64,000 nt of DNA from Fulvivirga maritima (GCF_021389955.1 NZ_CP089980.1:4397001-4461000), one strand, 5' to 3'; positions 44,883-53,870 are shown, counted from the first letter of the stretch. Notes: a model not told the origin generated them from the sequence alone. Program-made: numbers and translations.

Positions 44883-47678
44883 ATGGTTTCTAGTCAATTA
44901 TCAAAAGCAATTCATTATTTTTTTGATTGTTACAGGTCAGATAATCGTGAGCTTTCTATCTTCGATTTTTTAGATAATAAGGTTGAAAATCGCCTGATAA
45001 TAGAAGGTAGAGAAGAGCTACTTACAGGTGATGCCCCCATCATCCCTATTGAAGATGAAGTGGCGGTAAGCATCCGAAAAAAACTTGAAGTGTACCAAAA
45101 AGAAAAGGAGCTGCTATATGCAGCTTTCTTTGTTTGTGGATATTACACTAATACTAGTGGTGAGCAGAAAAGGTTATGCTCTCCGTTGGTCTATTATAAT
45201 GCTGAAATAGAACAGCGAGAAGATTTTTACTACTTGTCTGTAAAGCCCGACAGTCGGAAGATCAATTATCCTTTAGTGAACTTACTCACAGAATCTGGTA
45301 CTAATGATCAGCTATACGATCAATTGCATGATCGCCTGCCTCATGAGCTTATGCCTTTTGATAAAATTGCAGGTGTAATAGAGCTATGTAATAACTTTTT
45401 TGATCAGGTAGATGCTCAGAGCCTTTACGGCTATCCTGATAATCTTTCGCTTAAGGAAATTAAAAAGGTCATTTCAAGTCTTAAGAGCAATAAAGCAGGG
45501 AAATTAAAGCTCGTTCCTGCCAGTATGCTCGGTGTAGTAGCTAAGTCTAGTAATACTAGGGGAGTACTCAATGAGCTGAAGGAAATGATTACTGAGGAAG
45601 AGTATTCTGCGCCATTACAATATTTGCTAGACGAGAATCCTGCTATTTCATCTACTTCAGGGGATTATATTAAAGGAAGGATTCCGGTAATTCTGAGTGA
45701 GGCACAGCAAGTGATACTTAAGTCTGGCGCAGAGCATCCTGTTACTATGATTGTGGGGCCTCCTGGTACAGGCAAGAGTTATACCATTGGCGCTCTGGCT
45801 ATTGAGCATATGAGTAGGGGTGAGTCTGTACTTATAGCTTCCCGAACGGACGAGGCAGTAGATGTTATAATTTCTAAAGTAGCTTCTCAGCTGGGCATAG
45901 ACAGGTGCGTAATTCGTGGAGGCAGAAAGAGAAGGTATCTCACTCCGCTGATGCGTTTTTTGAAGGCTTTGCTGAGTAGGGCGAATAAACTTCGTTACCT
46001 GATTGAAGAGTTTGGTATTGCTGGCAGAATGGATGCATTTAAGCTGGCGAAACGGATTACTGAACTGAAAGGGAAATTACAGGAGCTGGAAGAGGACACC
46101 CGTACACTGGAGGAAAGCCTGATCTTAGAAGTGGATAATGAAATGCGCTGGGGTGATTACCTTAGTAAGGAGAGAGAAGGTTTATGGAATTGGCTTAAAA
46201 CGGAATATCTTGATTTAAGGAATAGGTACCAAACACCGGTTTGGAAGATTAGCGAGCGACTGGGAGAGGCAGATGAGCAAAAAATAGAGCAGACTCTGGA
46301 GTTGATTAAGCTGAAATATGTATTTCAGATTTTGGAAGTGCTAGAGCATAATTGGAATGATATAAAGCAGTTTAGAGAGGGACTTGGGCTGGCTAGTGAT
46401 ACAGAAACGCTTAAGCTCTTTTCTAAAATAGACTTTAAGGCGATTCTTAAAGCTTTTCCTATTTGGGCTGTTACAATGGCTGATGTAAAAGATGTATTGC
46501 CTTTTACTAAGGAAATGTTTGATGTAGTAATTATAGATGAAGCTACTCAATGTGATATTGCCAGCTGTCTGCCTCTGATGCAACGAGCCAAAAGAGTGGT
46601 GTTTGCAGGAGATCCATGCCAGCTGAAGCATGTTTCTTTCTTATCAACTGACCTGCAGACCATATTTAGAGAAAAGCATGGCTTGCAAGCGATGAACCCT
46701 GAGCATCTCAACGACAGAAGCAAGAGCATTCTTGATTTAGTAATGAGTAAGCTCCATTCCGGGGATCAAATAGCTATGCTCGATGAACATTTTCGTAGTG
46801 TTGAGCCCATTATAGCTTTTAGTAACCAGCAATTTTATGATAATAACCTTCATATCATGACTAGCAGGCCAGATCATCAGCCAGATAGCATAGTTATGGA
46901 GATGTGCGAAGGTAAGCGAGAGAAAAGAGGTTATAATGAAAAGGAAGCCAGTCTTATTATCAAGCGAATAAGAACATTAATTGATGAGGAAGAAGGGCTG
47001 GAAGCAGGAATAGCTACCTCTGTGGGCATACTGTCTCCATTTAGAGGCCAGGTCGATTATCTTGGTGAATTACTGGTTAATGCATTTACCATTAGCGAGA
47101 TAGAAAAGCATCAGCTTAGAGTAGGTACGGCCTATAGTTTTCAGGGTGAAGAAAGAGACATCATGCATTTATCTTTTGCGGTAGACAAGGATACGCACCA
47201 TTCGGCTTTCATACATCTTAATAAAGAAGATGTGTTTAACGTGTCAATCACCAGAGCCAGACAAAGGCAATATTTGTATTTATCAATTAAGCCAGAAGAA
47301 CTTAAAAAGGAGTCGTTATTTAGTATGTATGTTCAGTCTGTAAATAAGCAAAGGCTTAAGTACCAGAATGAAGACGCAGAGCTGCACGACCGCTTTTTAG
47401 ATGAAGTGTCAGAGGCATTAACAGAAGCAGGAATAAATGAAATGTGGCCTAACTATCAGGTAGCAGGCTTGAGTATGGATTTGTTATTGAAAAAAGAAAA
47501 CAGATACATAGGTGTCGACTTGATAGGTTTTCCCGGCGCTTATGAGTCAGCTTACGGCGTGGAGCGATACAGGATACTTCATAGAGCAGGCATTAAAGTA
47601 TTTCCATTGCCTTATTCAGATTGGTATTTCGAAAGAGAGGAGACTTTGAAGGCACTTAACCTGTTTATTAATAATTAA
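44883..47678 (+). CDS. SF1 (Upf1/DNA2-like) helicase with C-terminal restriction-endonuclease-like domain
   Basis: A 931-residue protein. N-terminal 270 residues: unrecognised domain. Walker A in MIVGPPGTGKSYTIGALA, about residue 300; a helical insertion of about 220 residues with coiled coil (KLQELEEDTRTLEE); Walker B VVIIDEATQCDIAS; motif III VVFAGDPCQLKHVSF; LDEHFRSVEPIIAFSN; motif V GTAYSFQGEERDIMHLSF; motif VI VSITRARQRQYLYLS. The last 90 residues (LHDRFLDEVSEALTEAGI, YIGVDLIGFPGAYESAYGVERY) resemble the Vsr-like PD-(D/E)XK domain at the end of such helicases. Proteins of this build are found in defence and DNA-repair settings. There are no obvious partner genes. Start ATG 44883 preferred over TTG 44877. 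Confidence 0.82.
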   Translation: MVSSQLSKAIHYFFDCYRSDNRELSIFDFLDNKVENRLIIEGREELLTGDAPIIPIEDEVAVSIRKKLEVYQKEKELLYAAFFVCGYYTNTSGEQKRLCSPLVYYNAEIEQREDFYYLSVKPDSRKINYPLVNLLTESGTNDQLYDQLHDRLPHELMPFDKIAGVIELCNNFFDQVDAQSLYGYPDNLSLKEIKKVISSLKSNKAGKLKLVPASMLGVVAKSSNTRGVLNELKEMITEEEYSAPLQYLLDENPAISSTSGDYIKGRIPVILSEAQQVILKSGAEHPVTMIVGPPGTGKSYTIGALAIEHMSRGESVLIASRTDEAVDVIISKVASQLGIDRCVIRGGRKRRYLTPLMRFLKALLSRANKLRYLIEEFGIAGRMDAFKLAKRITELKGKLQELEEDTRTLEESLILEVDNEMRWGDYLSKEREGLWNWLKTEYLDLRNRYQTPVWKISERLGEADEQKIEQTLELIKLKYVFQILEVLEHNWNDIKQFREGLGLASDTETLKLFSKIDFKAILKAFPIWAVTMADVKDVLPFTKEMFDVVIIDEATQCDIASCLPLMQRAKRVVFAGDPCQLKHVSFLSTDLQTIFREKHGLQAMNPEHLNDRSKSILDLVMSKLHSGDQIAMLDEHFRSVEPIIAFSNQQFYDNNLHIMTSRPDHQPDSIVMEMCEGKREKRGYNEKEASLIIKRIRTLIDEEEGLEAGIATSVGILSPFRGQVDYLGELLVNAFTISEIEKHQLRVGTAYSFQGEERDIMHLSFAVDKDTHHSAFIHLNKEDVFNVSITRARQRQYLYLSIKPEELKKESLFSMYVQSVNKQRLKYQNEDAELHDRFLDEVSEALTEAGINEMWPNYQVAGLSMDLLLKKENRYIGVDLIGFPGAYESAYGVERYRILHRAGIKVFPLPYSDWYFEREETLKALNLFINN

Positions 47679-47713
47679 ACGGAAACTCAGGCTTTTTAGC
47701 AACATGATATAAA

Positions 47714-47744
47714 AAACACTCGGCCTTTCACAGACCGAGTGTTT
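47714..47744. terminator. Bidirectional terminator
   Basis: AAACACTCGG (47714-47723) pairs with CCGAGTGTTT (47735-47744) around CCTTTCACAGA. It separates the convergent helicase and ktrA-type genes. Confidence 0.85.
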
Positions 47745-47770
47745 CCTCATTACTTTCTATTTCTTATGAA

Positions 47771-48460
47771 TCAGTCTCCTGTTTCAAAGGCTCTTTTTAT
47801 GTCTTTGTTGCTACCAAAAACCACTAATATGTCTTCTTTATTAAGCTGAGTTTCAGGAGATACTACACCTAGTGCCTGTTTCTTGTAAGTTTCATGCCCA
47901 AGCATGTTCTTTTTCTTTACCTTTCTTATGATGGTGATTACGTTAAGGTTGTATTCGCTTCGGAAGTCGCTTTGTAATATCGTTTTGCCAATATAGCGCT
48001 CAGGAATTTCTATTTCAAGAATGTTGTAATCAGGAGAAAGTTCAAAGGAGTCGATCACATCTTTTAGCTGTAGCCTTTTAGCTAGTCTGGTGGCAGATTC
48101 ACTTTCAGGGCTTACAATCTCATGCACCCCAATGGCATCAATCACCGTGCGGTGAAGATCAGAAATGGCTCTGCCTATAATCTTTTTAGCACCAAGTTCT
48201 TTTAGCGTGGCAGTGGCCAGTACAGAAGCACCAAAGTCTTCTCCAATACAAACTATCACAGCTTCACATTCCTTTAAAGGCAACGTTTCCATGGCGGTCT
48301 TATCACCCGAATCCATACGCATAGTGTGAGCAATGCTATCCTTAAAAGCATTTACTCTATCCATGTCTTTATCTATCCCGATTACTTCAAAACCCATCTC
48401 TGTAAGCGCTACAGACAAGGTTGAACCGAAATTTCCTAATCCTATAACAATGTAGTTCAT
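47771..48460 (-). CDS. ktrA: KtrA/TrkA-type potassium channel regulatory subunit
   Basis: A 229-residue cytoplasmic RCK protein that gates potassium uptake in response to nucleotides. RCK_N (1-140): dinucleotide-binding glycine motif MNYIVIGLGNFGSTLSVAL, acidic residue closing strand 2 (VIGIDKD), and VIVCIGEDFGASVLAT. RCK_C (about 145-229): NILEIEIPERYIGKTILQSDFRSEY. It follows the membrane subunit by 12 bp on the same strand. Length and single RCK unit match KtrA more than the two-repeat enterobacterial TrkA. Confidence 0.9.
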   Translation of the reverse strand: MNYIVIGLGNFGSTLSVALTEMGFEVIGIDKDMDRVNAFKDSIAHTMRMDSGDKTAMETLPLKECEAVIVCIGEDFGASVLATATLKELGAKKIIGRAISDLHRTVIDAIGVHEIVSPESESATRLAKRLQLKDVIDSFELSPDYNILEIEIPERYIGKTILQSDFRSEYNLNVITIIRKVKKKNMLGHETYKKQALGVVSPETQLNKEDILVVFGSNKDIKRAFETGD

Positions 48461-48472
48461 AATTAAATGCTA

Positions 48473-50290
48473 TTAAGTAATAAATACACTTTCGTGCGGA
48501 TATTGATAAGTATGTGTTTTGGCCTTTCTTATTAGTGCAACAAGAATGGTTAATGTACCTACACGGCCTATAAACATAGTGATTATGATCACGATCTTGC
48601 TCAGTACGTGTAAGTCATGAGTAATGCCCAGGCTTAAGCCTACGGTGCTAAAAGCAGAGAAGCATTCAAAAGCCACTGCAATAAGCGGCATCTCCGGATT
48701 ATATAGGGTCACAAAAAATACCGATAATCCTATTACTAAGAAAGACATGATAATGACAGAAAAGGCCTTTCTTACGGATTCGTTAGAGATTTCTCTTCTA
48801 AACAGTTCCACTCTGGTTTTATGCTTGGCTATGCTCAGCGTGTTCAATACGGCCACAGCAAAAGTGGTGGTTTTCAAACCCCCTCCGGTAGAACCAGGAG
48901 AGGCGCCGATCCACATCAGTATGAGGTATATTAATACGGTAGGCACAGCTAGTTTACTCATGTCTACAGTGTTAAAACCCGCGGTACGAGGTGTAACAGA
49001 ACCGAAGATAGATACTATAATTTGTTCATACCATGATAATCCCACCAGTGTATTGTGCTGCTCGGCCCAGAAGTAAGCGGCAAAACCTACTACAAGTAAC
49101 ACTGCGGTAGTTACTAGCACTATTTTAGTGTGAACCGTTAAATGACGTCCTTTGTGTCTATATTGTCCTTCTCCGCACCAGTGATAAAACCTTTGAGAGA
49201 AGGTGTATTTAAAGCTATTGTAAACATCAAATATTACTGGGAAGCCTATTCCTCCTAATATTATAAGAGCTGAAATGACCAGGTGCAGTGAATAAACGTG
49301 CCTTACTACCGGATCATATAGTCCTTGCGCTAAGGTAGAGAAACCTGCATTACAGAAGGCGGAGATAGAATGGAATAGCGAAAACCATACCGCTTCACCA
49401 GGTTCTGACATTTGATCATGAATAGTGAAAAATATAAGCACACTGCCTAGCAGCTCTAAAAAGAGGGTAAAACCGATGATTTTTAGGGTGGTACTCACAA
49501 TTTTACTCATCCGCTTTTCATTAATAAAATCCTGTATAAAAAGGGTATTTTCAATACTGGAATTACGTTTAAAGAAGAAGCCGAAGAAGCTGGTAAAGGT
49601 CATTATTCCTAAACCCCCAATTTGTATAAGGATGAGTATAATTACCTGGCCAAAGTGTGTAAAGTCTTTAGAAGTGTCTAGCACCGCCAGTCCGGTAACA
49701 CAAACGGCACTGGTTGATGTAAATAATGCATCTATGAGTGAAATGCCGTTATTGGTAGCTTTAGGCAGCATGAGTAATAGCGTACCAATAAGTATGAGTA
49801 ATAGGAAACTACCAGTAAAAAGTACGGCAGGGTTAATGTCTAGTTTCTGAAACTGTAATGAGCGTTTTGAAAACTCAATAATGAATAGAATGATTACATG
49901 AAACCTGATAATAGAAAGATCTGATGCTATGCCGCCAATTATGAGTTTACTTTCTTCTCCTTCTGGCACCAGCCAGTGAAAGAAAAGAATGATCACTAGT
50001 ATGGCAAATAAAAAATATTCAGAAAAGAGTATCCTTTTACTGGACTTGCCGTACAAGAAGGTAGTTATAACCCTCACTGACAATGTGGCGATAAAACAGA
50101 AGATGCAGATTAAGTAATAAAACTGAATACTGGCTGTGGTCCATTCAGGTAGCTTAAATCCGGCTTCAACTATTACACTTATAAAAGCTATTAGGCTTAT
50201 AAAAAATAGTCCCTTGTCAAGCATCCAAGCCAAGGATCTGGAAAATAGGCCCTTGGGCTCTTCAATGTCGATGTTGTGAAACAACTTCAA
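48473..50290 (-). CDS. ktrB: KtrB/TrkH-type potassium uptake membrane protein
   Basis: A 605-residue inner-membrane protein made of four M1-P-M2 repeats, as in the SKT superfamily. Selectivity-filter-like loops seen: SAVCVTGLAVLDTSKDFT, SAFCNAGFSTLAQ, GSVTPRTAGFNTVDM and FSAFSTVGLSLGITHD, each with the conserved Gly. A 160-residue N-terminal extension with four or five additional helices precedes the core, as is frequent in Bacteroidota. Mates with the KtrA-type protein 12 bp downstream. The upstream gap contains part of a duplicated segment from the neighbouring lipoprotein gene. Confidence 0.92.
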   Translation of the reverse strand: MKLFHNIDIEEPKGLFSRSLAWMLDKGLFFISLIAFISVIVEAGFKLPEWTTASIQFYYLICIFCFIATLSVRVITTFLYGKSSKRILFSEYFLFAILVIILFFHWLVPEGEESKLIIGGIASDLSIIRFHVIILFIIEFSKRSLQFQKLDINPAVLFTGSFLLLILIGTLLLMLPKATNNGISLIDALFTSTSAVCVTGLAVLDTSKDFTHFGQVIILILIQIGGLGIMTFTSFFGFFFKRNSSIENTLFIQDFINEKRMSKIVSTTLKIIGFTLFLELLGSVLIFFTIHDQMSEPGEAVWFSLFHSISAFCNAGFSTLAQGLYDPVVRHVYSLHLVISALIILGGIGFPVIFDVYNSFKYTFSQRFYHWCGEGQYRHKGRHLTVHTKIVLVTTAVLLVVGFAAYFWAEQHNTLVGLSWYEQIIVSIFGSVTPRTAGFNTVDMSKLAVPTVLIYLILMWIGASPGSTGGGLKTTTFAVAVLNTLSIAKHKTRVELFRREISNESVRKAFSVIIMSFLVIGLSVFFVTLYNPEMPLIAVAFECFSAFSTVGLSLGITHDLHVLSKIVIIITMFIGRVGTLTILVALIRKAKTHTYQYPHESVFIT

Positions 50291-50391
50291 GATATAGAAA
50301 TTCTAAATTGCGGGCGCAAATATGGAAAGAATTGCTACACGGTACAAGAGAAGTACAATAAATGTGCGCTTCTTTACAAACAAGTGTAAAA

Positions 50392-50425
50392 AAAAAGAGA
50401 CCGTTTGGTACTACAGCCTCTTTTT
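50392..50425 (-). terminator. Terminator of lipoprotein copy 1
   Basis: A-rich arm AAAAAGAG pairs with CTCTTTTT across ACCGTTTGGTACTACAGC; on the minus strand it follows the lipoprotein gene ending at 50453. The stem is short and its GC content low, so it may be weak. Confidence 0.6.
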
Positions 50426-50452
50426 GGGGTGATAACGATGTAATGTTCTATT

Positions 50453-50980
50453 TTAGAAGGATTGGAATTTTCCAGAAACAGTACCAGTCATAGTTGAACT
50501 ATTGCTCATGGTAAGATTATAAGTAAGGCTGTAATTATCACCACTACCAGATACTGTGATAGAGCCTCCTGTGGCAAAAAAGTAATCATCTGCCTGTTCA
50601 TCTAATATCTCGTTACCATTGGCGTCTACAGATATGTAGGCGCTCTTGAAATAATATTCGTCATCTTCGGGACTAAGATTATGGGAGAATGTTCCTGTAG
50701 AGAAAGAATCTCCAGGTGCATATAATTCAGCATAGATCATAAAAGATCCACTATATCTGCCGGAGGTAGTATTTAGAGTTCCATCTGAGACGGTAAAGTC
50801 TATATTGTAATGAGTTCCTTCAACGCCATAATCTTCCATTATGCCAGAGGTGGCGGTGTAAGAATCATCCCCAATTTCGATGGTGCCGTTAGCTGTAGCG
50901 GTATCTCCATCATCATCTGAACCGCAAGAGAAAAATAAGCCAAATAGTGCTGCATAGCTAAAAAGTACAACTTTTTTCAT
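50453..50980 (-). CDS. Hypothetical lipoprotein, copy 1
   Basis: A 175-residue protein with a lipobox (LFGLFFSCGS, Cys at about 19) then an acidic patch (SDDDGDTATANGTIEI) and a beta-rich domain: YTATSGIMEDYG, YNIDFTVSDGTLNTTSGRY, DYFFATGGSITVSGSGDNYSLTYN, closing with MTGTVSGKFQSF. The alternating Thr/Ser strands suggest a beta-sandwich or barrel, such as those in surface lipoproteins of Bacteroidota. No function is known. The acidic tether just after the Cys may influence surface export. It is a tandem paralogue of the gene at 51181, with about three-quarters of positions the same by eye. Confidence 0.75.
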   Translation of the reverse strand: MKKVVLFSYAALFGLFFSCGSDDDGDTATANGTIEIGDDSYTATSGIMEDYGVEGTHYNIDFTVSDGTLNTTSGRYSGSFMIYAELYAPGDSFSTGTFSHNLSPEDDEYYFKSAYISVDANGNEILDEQADDYFFATGGSITVSGSGDNYSLTYNLTMSNSSTMTGTVSGKFQSF

Positions 50981-51114
50981 AAATGATATTTATTTGATTT
51001 GTTATGGAATTTTTAAAAAATAGGTAAATTCTAAATTGAAAGCTCAAATATGTGAAGTTTTGTTACATGGAAAAAGAGAAGTACAATAAATGTGAGCTCC
51101 TTTATAAACAAGCA

Positions 51115-51153
51115 TAAAAAAAAGAGACCGTTTGGTACTACAGCCTCTTTTTT
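51115..51153 (-). terminator. Terminator of lipoprotein copy 2
   Basis: Same structure as at 50392: AAAAAAGAG pairs with CTCTTTTTT over the same loop sequence. Confidence 0.6.
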
Positions 51154-51180
51154 GGGGTGATAACGATGTAATGTTATATT

Positions 51181-51708
51181 TTAGAAAGATTGGAATCTTC
51201 CAGACGCACTACCTGTAAGGGTTGATCCATTATTTAGCGTAAGGTTATAAGTGATTGTATAGTTATCACCTCCTCCACTAAGTATGATGGTTCCTCCAGT
51301 AGCAAAGTAGTAATCATCTGACAGATCACCTAATTCATTATTGTCATTGGCATCTAGCGTAATAGAGGCACTGGTAAAGTAATAGTCGCTATCTTCAGGG
51401 CTCTGATCATAGGTGAATGTACCTGTGGAGAAGGAACTGCCTGGTGCAAATAACTCTGCATAGACCATGAATGATCCATCATAATCTCCAGTGGTAGTAT
51501 TAACGGTTCCATCCGAAATGGTGAAGTCTATATTATAGTGGGTTCCATCAGACCCGAAATCTACCATAATTCCGGAAGTGGCCGAGTAAGAATCATCTCC
51601 AATTTCAATGGTGCCGTTAGCTGCTGCGGTATCTCCATCATCATCAGAGCCGCAAGAGAAAAATAAACCTAATAGTGCTACATAGCTAAAAAGTACAACC
51701 TTTTTCAT
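51181..51708 (-). CDS. Hypothetical lipoprotein, copy 2
   Basis: A 175-residue paralogue of the gene at 50453, same length and layout: lipobox (LLGLFFSCGS), acidic tether (DDDGDTAAANGTIEI), beta-rich domain (YYFATGGTIILSGGGDNYTITYN), end LTGSASGRFQSF. The differences are concentrated in loops (EDSDYYFTSASITLDANDNN against EDDEYYFKSAYISVDANGNE), as expected for surface proteins under diversifying change, although no rate test was made. Each copy has its own leader and terminator, so each can be transcribed alone. Confidence 0.75.
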   Translation of the reverse strand: MKKVVLFSYVALLGLFFSCGSDDDGDTAAANGTIEIGDDSYSATSGIMVDFGSDGTHYNIDFTISDGTVNTTTGDYDGSFMVYAELFAPGSSFSTGTFTYDQSPEDSDYYFTSASITLDANDNNELGDLSDDYYFATGGTIILSGGGDNYTITYNLTLNNGSTLTGSASGRFQSF

Positions 51709-51753
51709 AATTAATATTTGTTTAGTGGTTCGTTATGAAAATTTTACAATAGG

Positions 51754-52249
51754 GTGATTGGGTTGATTATGAATAAGTTAGTCAAATTTTAATGGTTTTT
51801 ATACTTATAATCTTTTGATAGTGAGGGTGTCATTACGTGTGTGATGAATAAGGGTAGAATCATAGATTGAAATATCTATGTGTTTTTTCAATTGCTGGGA
51901 AAGAAAGACATTTCTGGTTTCGTTCCTTTTGATGATGGCATTCTGTCTTTGAACTATGTATTTATTTAATCATTCCCTGGAGGAAGGGCTAAAGAGCTGA
52001 CACGTGATTTTATATTAATGAATATTCGCTTTGGAAAAATTAACGGGCAGATAGCTACTATTAGCGACCAAACTTACATGAAGGTGGTAGTGTTGATTAA
52101 CCTGGAGCGAGTTGCAGAACTGAATAGAGGTGGATAACTAGGCAATACAACCTATTGATATACAATAGCATGATAGAGCCAATAACTTGATAGAATATAC
52201 CTTTAACTCATTATATAACTATGCTTCTTCTGCCAGGTATAAAGGACTT
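51754..52249. other. About 500 bp without a convincing gene
   Basis: AT-rich, many stops in all frames. One small ORF (52018-52137, plus strand, 39 codons, phrase KINGQIATISDQTYMKVVVL) looks like a fragment of a larger protein, perhaps the end of an efflux/HlyD-type adaptor, but it has no start context. I see no tRNA-like or repeat structure. The stretch marks the start of the accessory region. Confidence 0.4.
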
Positions 52250-52272
52250 TTAGGTGTGAGTAAAATATTTAT

Positions 52273-52929
52273 TTAGCTGCTTTGCTTTTGCTTTAGATGG
52301 AATACATATGAGTAGATAATAGGTGCAATGGCAAATACGGCTATACCTGCTATACTCACAGGCATAGATAAATTGGAGGGGGTGATAAGTACCAAAATAA
52401 GAAACAAAATGCTTCCATACACCCATAATCTTGCCGTAACCCGGTGCGTTTTGTTCCAATTTTCTTTGCTGCGTAGAGTCCAGGGTGTTCTTATGCCTAT
52501 AAAATAGTTTTGCTTTATAGATTGTAGGTAGTTGCCCAAAATACAGAAAAGCATGAGCAGCAGGTAGGGGAGGTAATCATTTATATTCAGGTTTTGGTTG
52601 ATGGAGGAGAGTAAGGTAAAACACATTACCACAGAAAGTAATACCATGATAGAAAGCTGCACCCAAAAATATTTGTTTCCCATTTTTTGAATCTGTTGCT
52701 TTTTTTGAGTAAAAACAGGCGCTAGCTTAAATGTGGTGTAAGTGAGCAGTAAAATAGCTCCAAAAATATAGGGTACGGTAGTTTTGGAGGCCCAATCATC
52801 TGCTTCCCCATTAATGTTAAAATGTATGGGGATTTCTTCAGGCAGTTTGTTCCACAGATAGGCCAGTAGGGCAAAAGGCAGTACTAATATAAGTATAAGG
52901 AATATTTCTTTTTCGATGGAGGTTTTCAT
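52273..52929 (-). CDS. SdpI-family immunity-like membrane protein (DUF1648)
   Basis: A 218-residue protein with six predicted membrane helices. The first 80 residues show the DUF1648 pattern (LWNKLPEEIPIHFNINGEADDW, with the characteristic P-I-H-F-N-NG run and W), and the C-terminal half the SdpI pattern (NYLQSIKQNYFIGIRTPWTLRSKENWNKTHR). In Bacillus SdpI protects against the SdpC toxin and signals to SdpR. Its start overlaps the arsR-type gene by 4 bp (ATGA), so the two are translationally coupled. No SdpC-like toxin gene was seen nearby. In most bacteria this pair occurs without the toxin. Confidence 0.88.
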   Translation of the reverse strand: MKTSIEKEIFLILILVLPFALLAYLWNKLPEEIPIHFNINGEADDWASKTTVPYIFGAILLLTYTTFKLAPVFTQKKQQIQKMGNKYFWVQLSIMVLLSVVMCFTLLSSINQNLNINDYLPYLLLMLFCILGNYLQSIKQNYFIGIRTPWTLRSKENWNKTHRVTARLWVYGSILFLILVLITPSNLSMPVSIAGIAVFAIAPIIYSYVFHLKQKQSS

Positions 52930-53189
52930 GGTTGTTGGTCTTTTAGGTTTAGCATCCAGGTTAATAAATCATCAATCACGGTAGTGTTTAGGCTATAAAT
53001 AACAAATTGACCCTGCTTATCTGAACTTACTAATTCTGCTTGCTTAAGCAAATCTAAATGGTGAGAAATGCTAGGTTTTCCCATATTAAAATGAGCTGCT
53101 ATTTCTCCGGCACTCCTGTCTTTCAGTTTCAGCAGCTCCAGTATTTCTCTGCGCGTATGGTCATTGAGCGCTTTAAAAGCCTTGTTCAT
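52926..53189 (-). CDS. ArsR/SdpR-family transcriptional repressor
   Basis: An 87-residue winged-HTH protein: FKALNDHTRREILELLKLKDRSAG (family opening), recognition helix in AAHFNMGKPSISHHLDLLKQAELV, wing SSDKQGQFVIYSLN. No CxC metal motif is present, so it belongs to the SdpR-like group that does not sense metal. It is the first gene of a two-gene operon with the SdpI-like gene. A perfect palindrome 25 bp upstream of its ATG is the likely site of autorepression. Confidence 0.93.
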   Translation of the reverse strand: MNKAFKALNDHTRREILELLKLKDRSAGEIAAHFNMGKPSISHHLDLLKQAELVSSDKQGQFVIYSLNTTVIDDLLTWMLNLKDQQP

Positions 53190-53213
53190 ATTATGAATTT
53201 ACTAATATTTATA

Positions 53214-53235
53214 TATTTCGACAAATATCGAAATA
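53214..53235. promoter_or_regulatory. ArsR-type operator upstream of the sdpRI-like operon
   Basis: TATTTCGA (53214-53221) and TCGAAATA (53228-53235) form a perfect inverted repeat separated by CAAATA. The arms fit the AT-rich dyads bound by ArsR-family dimers. It lies 25 bp upstream of the repressor's ATG, in the promoter region. Confidence 0.65.
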
Positions 53236-53319
53236 AGTTTTTGGTATAAGTTGGTGTTGTTTTTTGTTTGTGTGTGAGGAGGGTAATGATGGATTTTTCT
53301 AAATCAATATAATTTACAA

Positions 53320-53769
53320 TTAAGTAGAAAGATCATCTTTATTAGAAAGGAACCATTTTCCCTGCTTTTTAATAAAGTAATAATGTACATTGATTCCATT
53401 GTCGATTCCTAATAACAAGATTTTAGCTGTGTCTGTAAAGATTTTAACCTCTTGTTTGTATGCATCAATTTCTCGAGTGGCATAGTCTTTTTTGTATTCA
53501 AAATGGAGATGATGCCAATCGTTAAGAGATCTTTCTTCTTCTATCATACTATCGTCATAGATGTCAAGATGCTTTTCTTTGAATGGGAATAATGTTCTTG
53601 AAACTTGAAATAGGGAATCGGATTTAAATCTCTCAAAGAACACATTAAAGTCTTCTTTCGCTTGTGTATGGATTTCGATAGAAGTTAAAGAAGTATGCTC
53701 TTTCGAATAATCTATAAATGAGAGCATGCCTAAGATGGCTGTTGTTAATATTAGGTGAAAGTGATGCAT
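53320..53769 (-). CDS. Small exported protein, DUF4348-like
   Basis: A 149-residue protein with a hydrophobic start (MHHFHLILTTAILGMLSF). The body shows the pattern of DUF4348: DFNVFFERFKSDSLFQVSRTLFPF (here the phrase F-x-x-F-x-x-D-x-x-F-Q-x-S-R), NDWHHLHFEYKKDY, and a final strand YYFIKKQGKWFLSNKDD that resembles the NTF2-like end of such proteins. The function of this family is unknown. It is monocistronic. An alternative ATG lies further upstream in another frame and was not used. Confidence 0.6.
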   Translation of the reverse strand: MHHFHLILTTAILGMLSFIDYSKEHTSLTSIEIHTQAKEDFNVFFERFKSDSLFQVSRTLFPFKEKHLDIYDDSMIEEERSLNDWHHLHFEYKKDYATREIDAYKQEVKIFTDTAKILLLGIDNGINVHYYFIKKQGKWFLSNKDDLST

Positions 53770-53870
53770 GGTTTAGTCTTCTGATTTTATGTAGCTGTAA
53801 ATATGATAGATCGAATTGAATTTTGCGTACTGTTAAGAGTAACAAGTATATTCTGTTTAGTGGAATAGCT

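Larger units (their letters stand above)
50298..51753. repeat. Tandem duplication of a 728-bp unit
   Basis: Unit 1 (50298-51025) and unit 2 (51026-51753) both open with AAATTCTAAATTG and carry, at the same offset of 728 bp, a terminator, the phrase GGTGATAACGATGTAATGTT, a 175-codon lipoprotein gene and an upstream leader. The units have diverged by scattered substitutions with almost no indels. Because the first unit opens within the leader of ktrB, the duplication copied the space between the two genes. Confidence 0.85.

Noticed and set aside
52018-52137. A 39-codon gene
   Set aside because: No start context, no neighbours in register, and the sequence looks like a piece of a larger protein.
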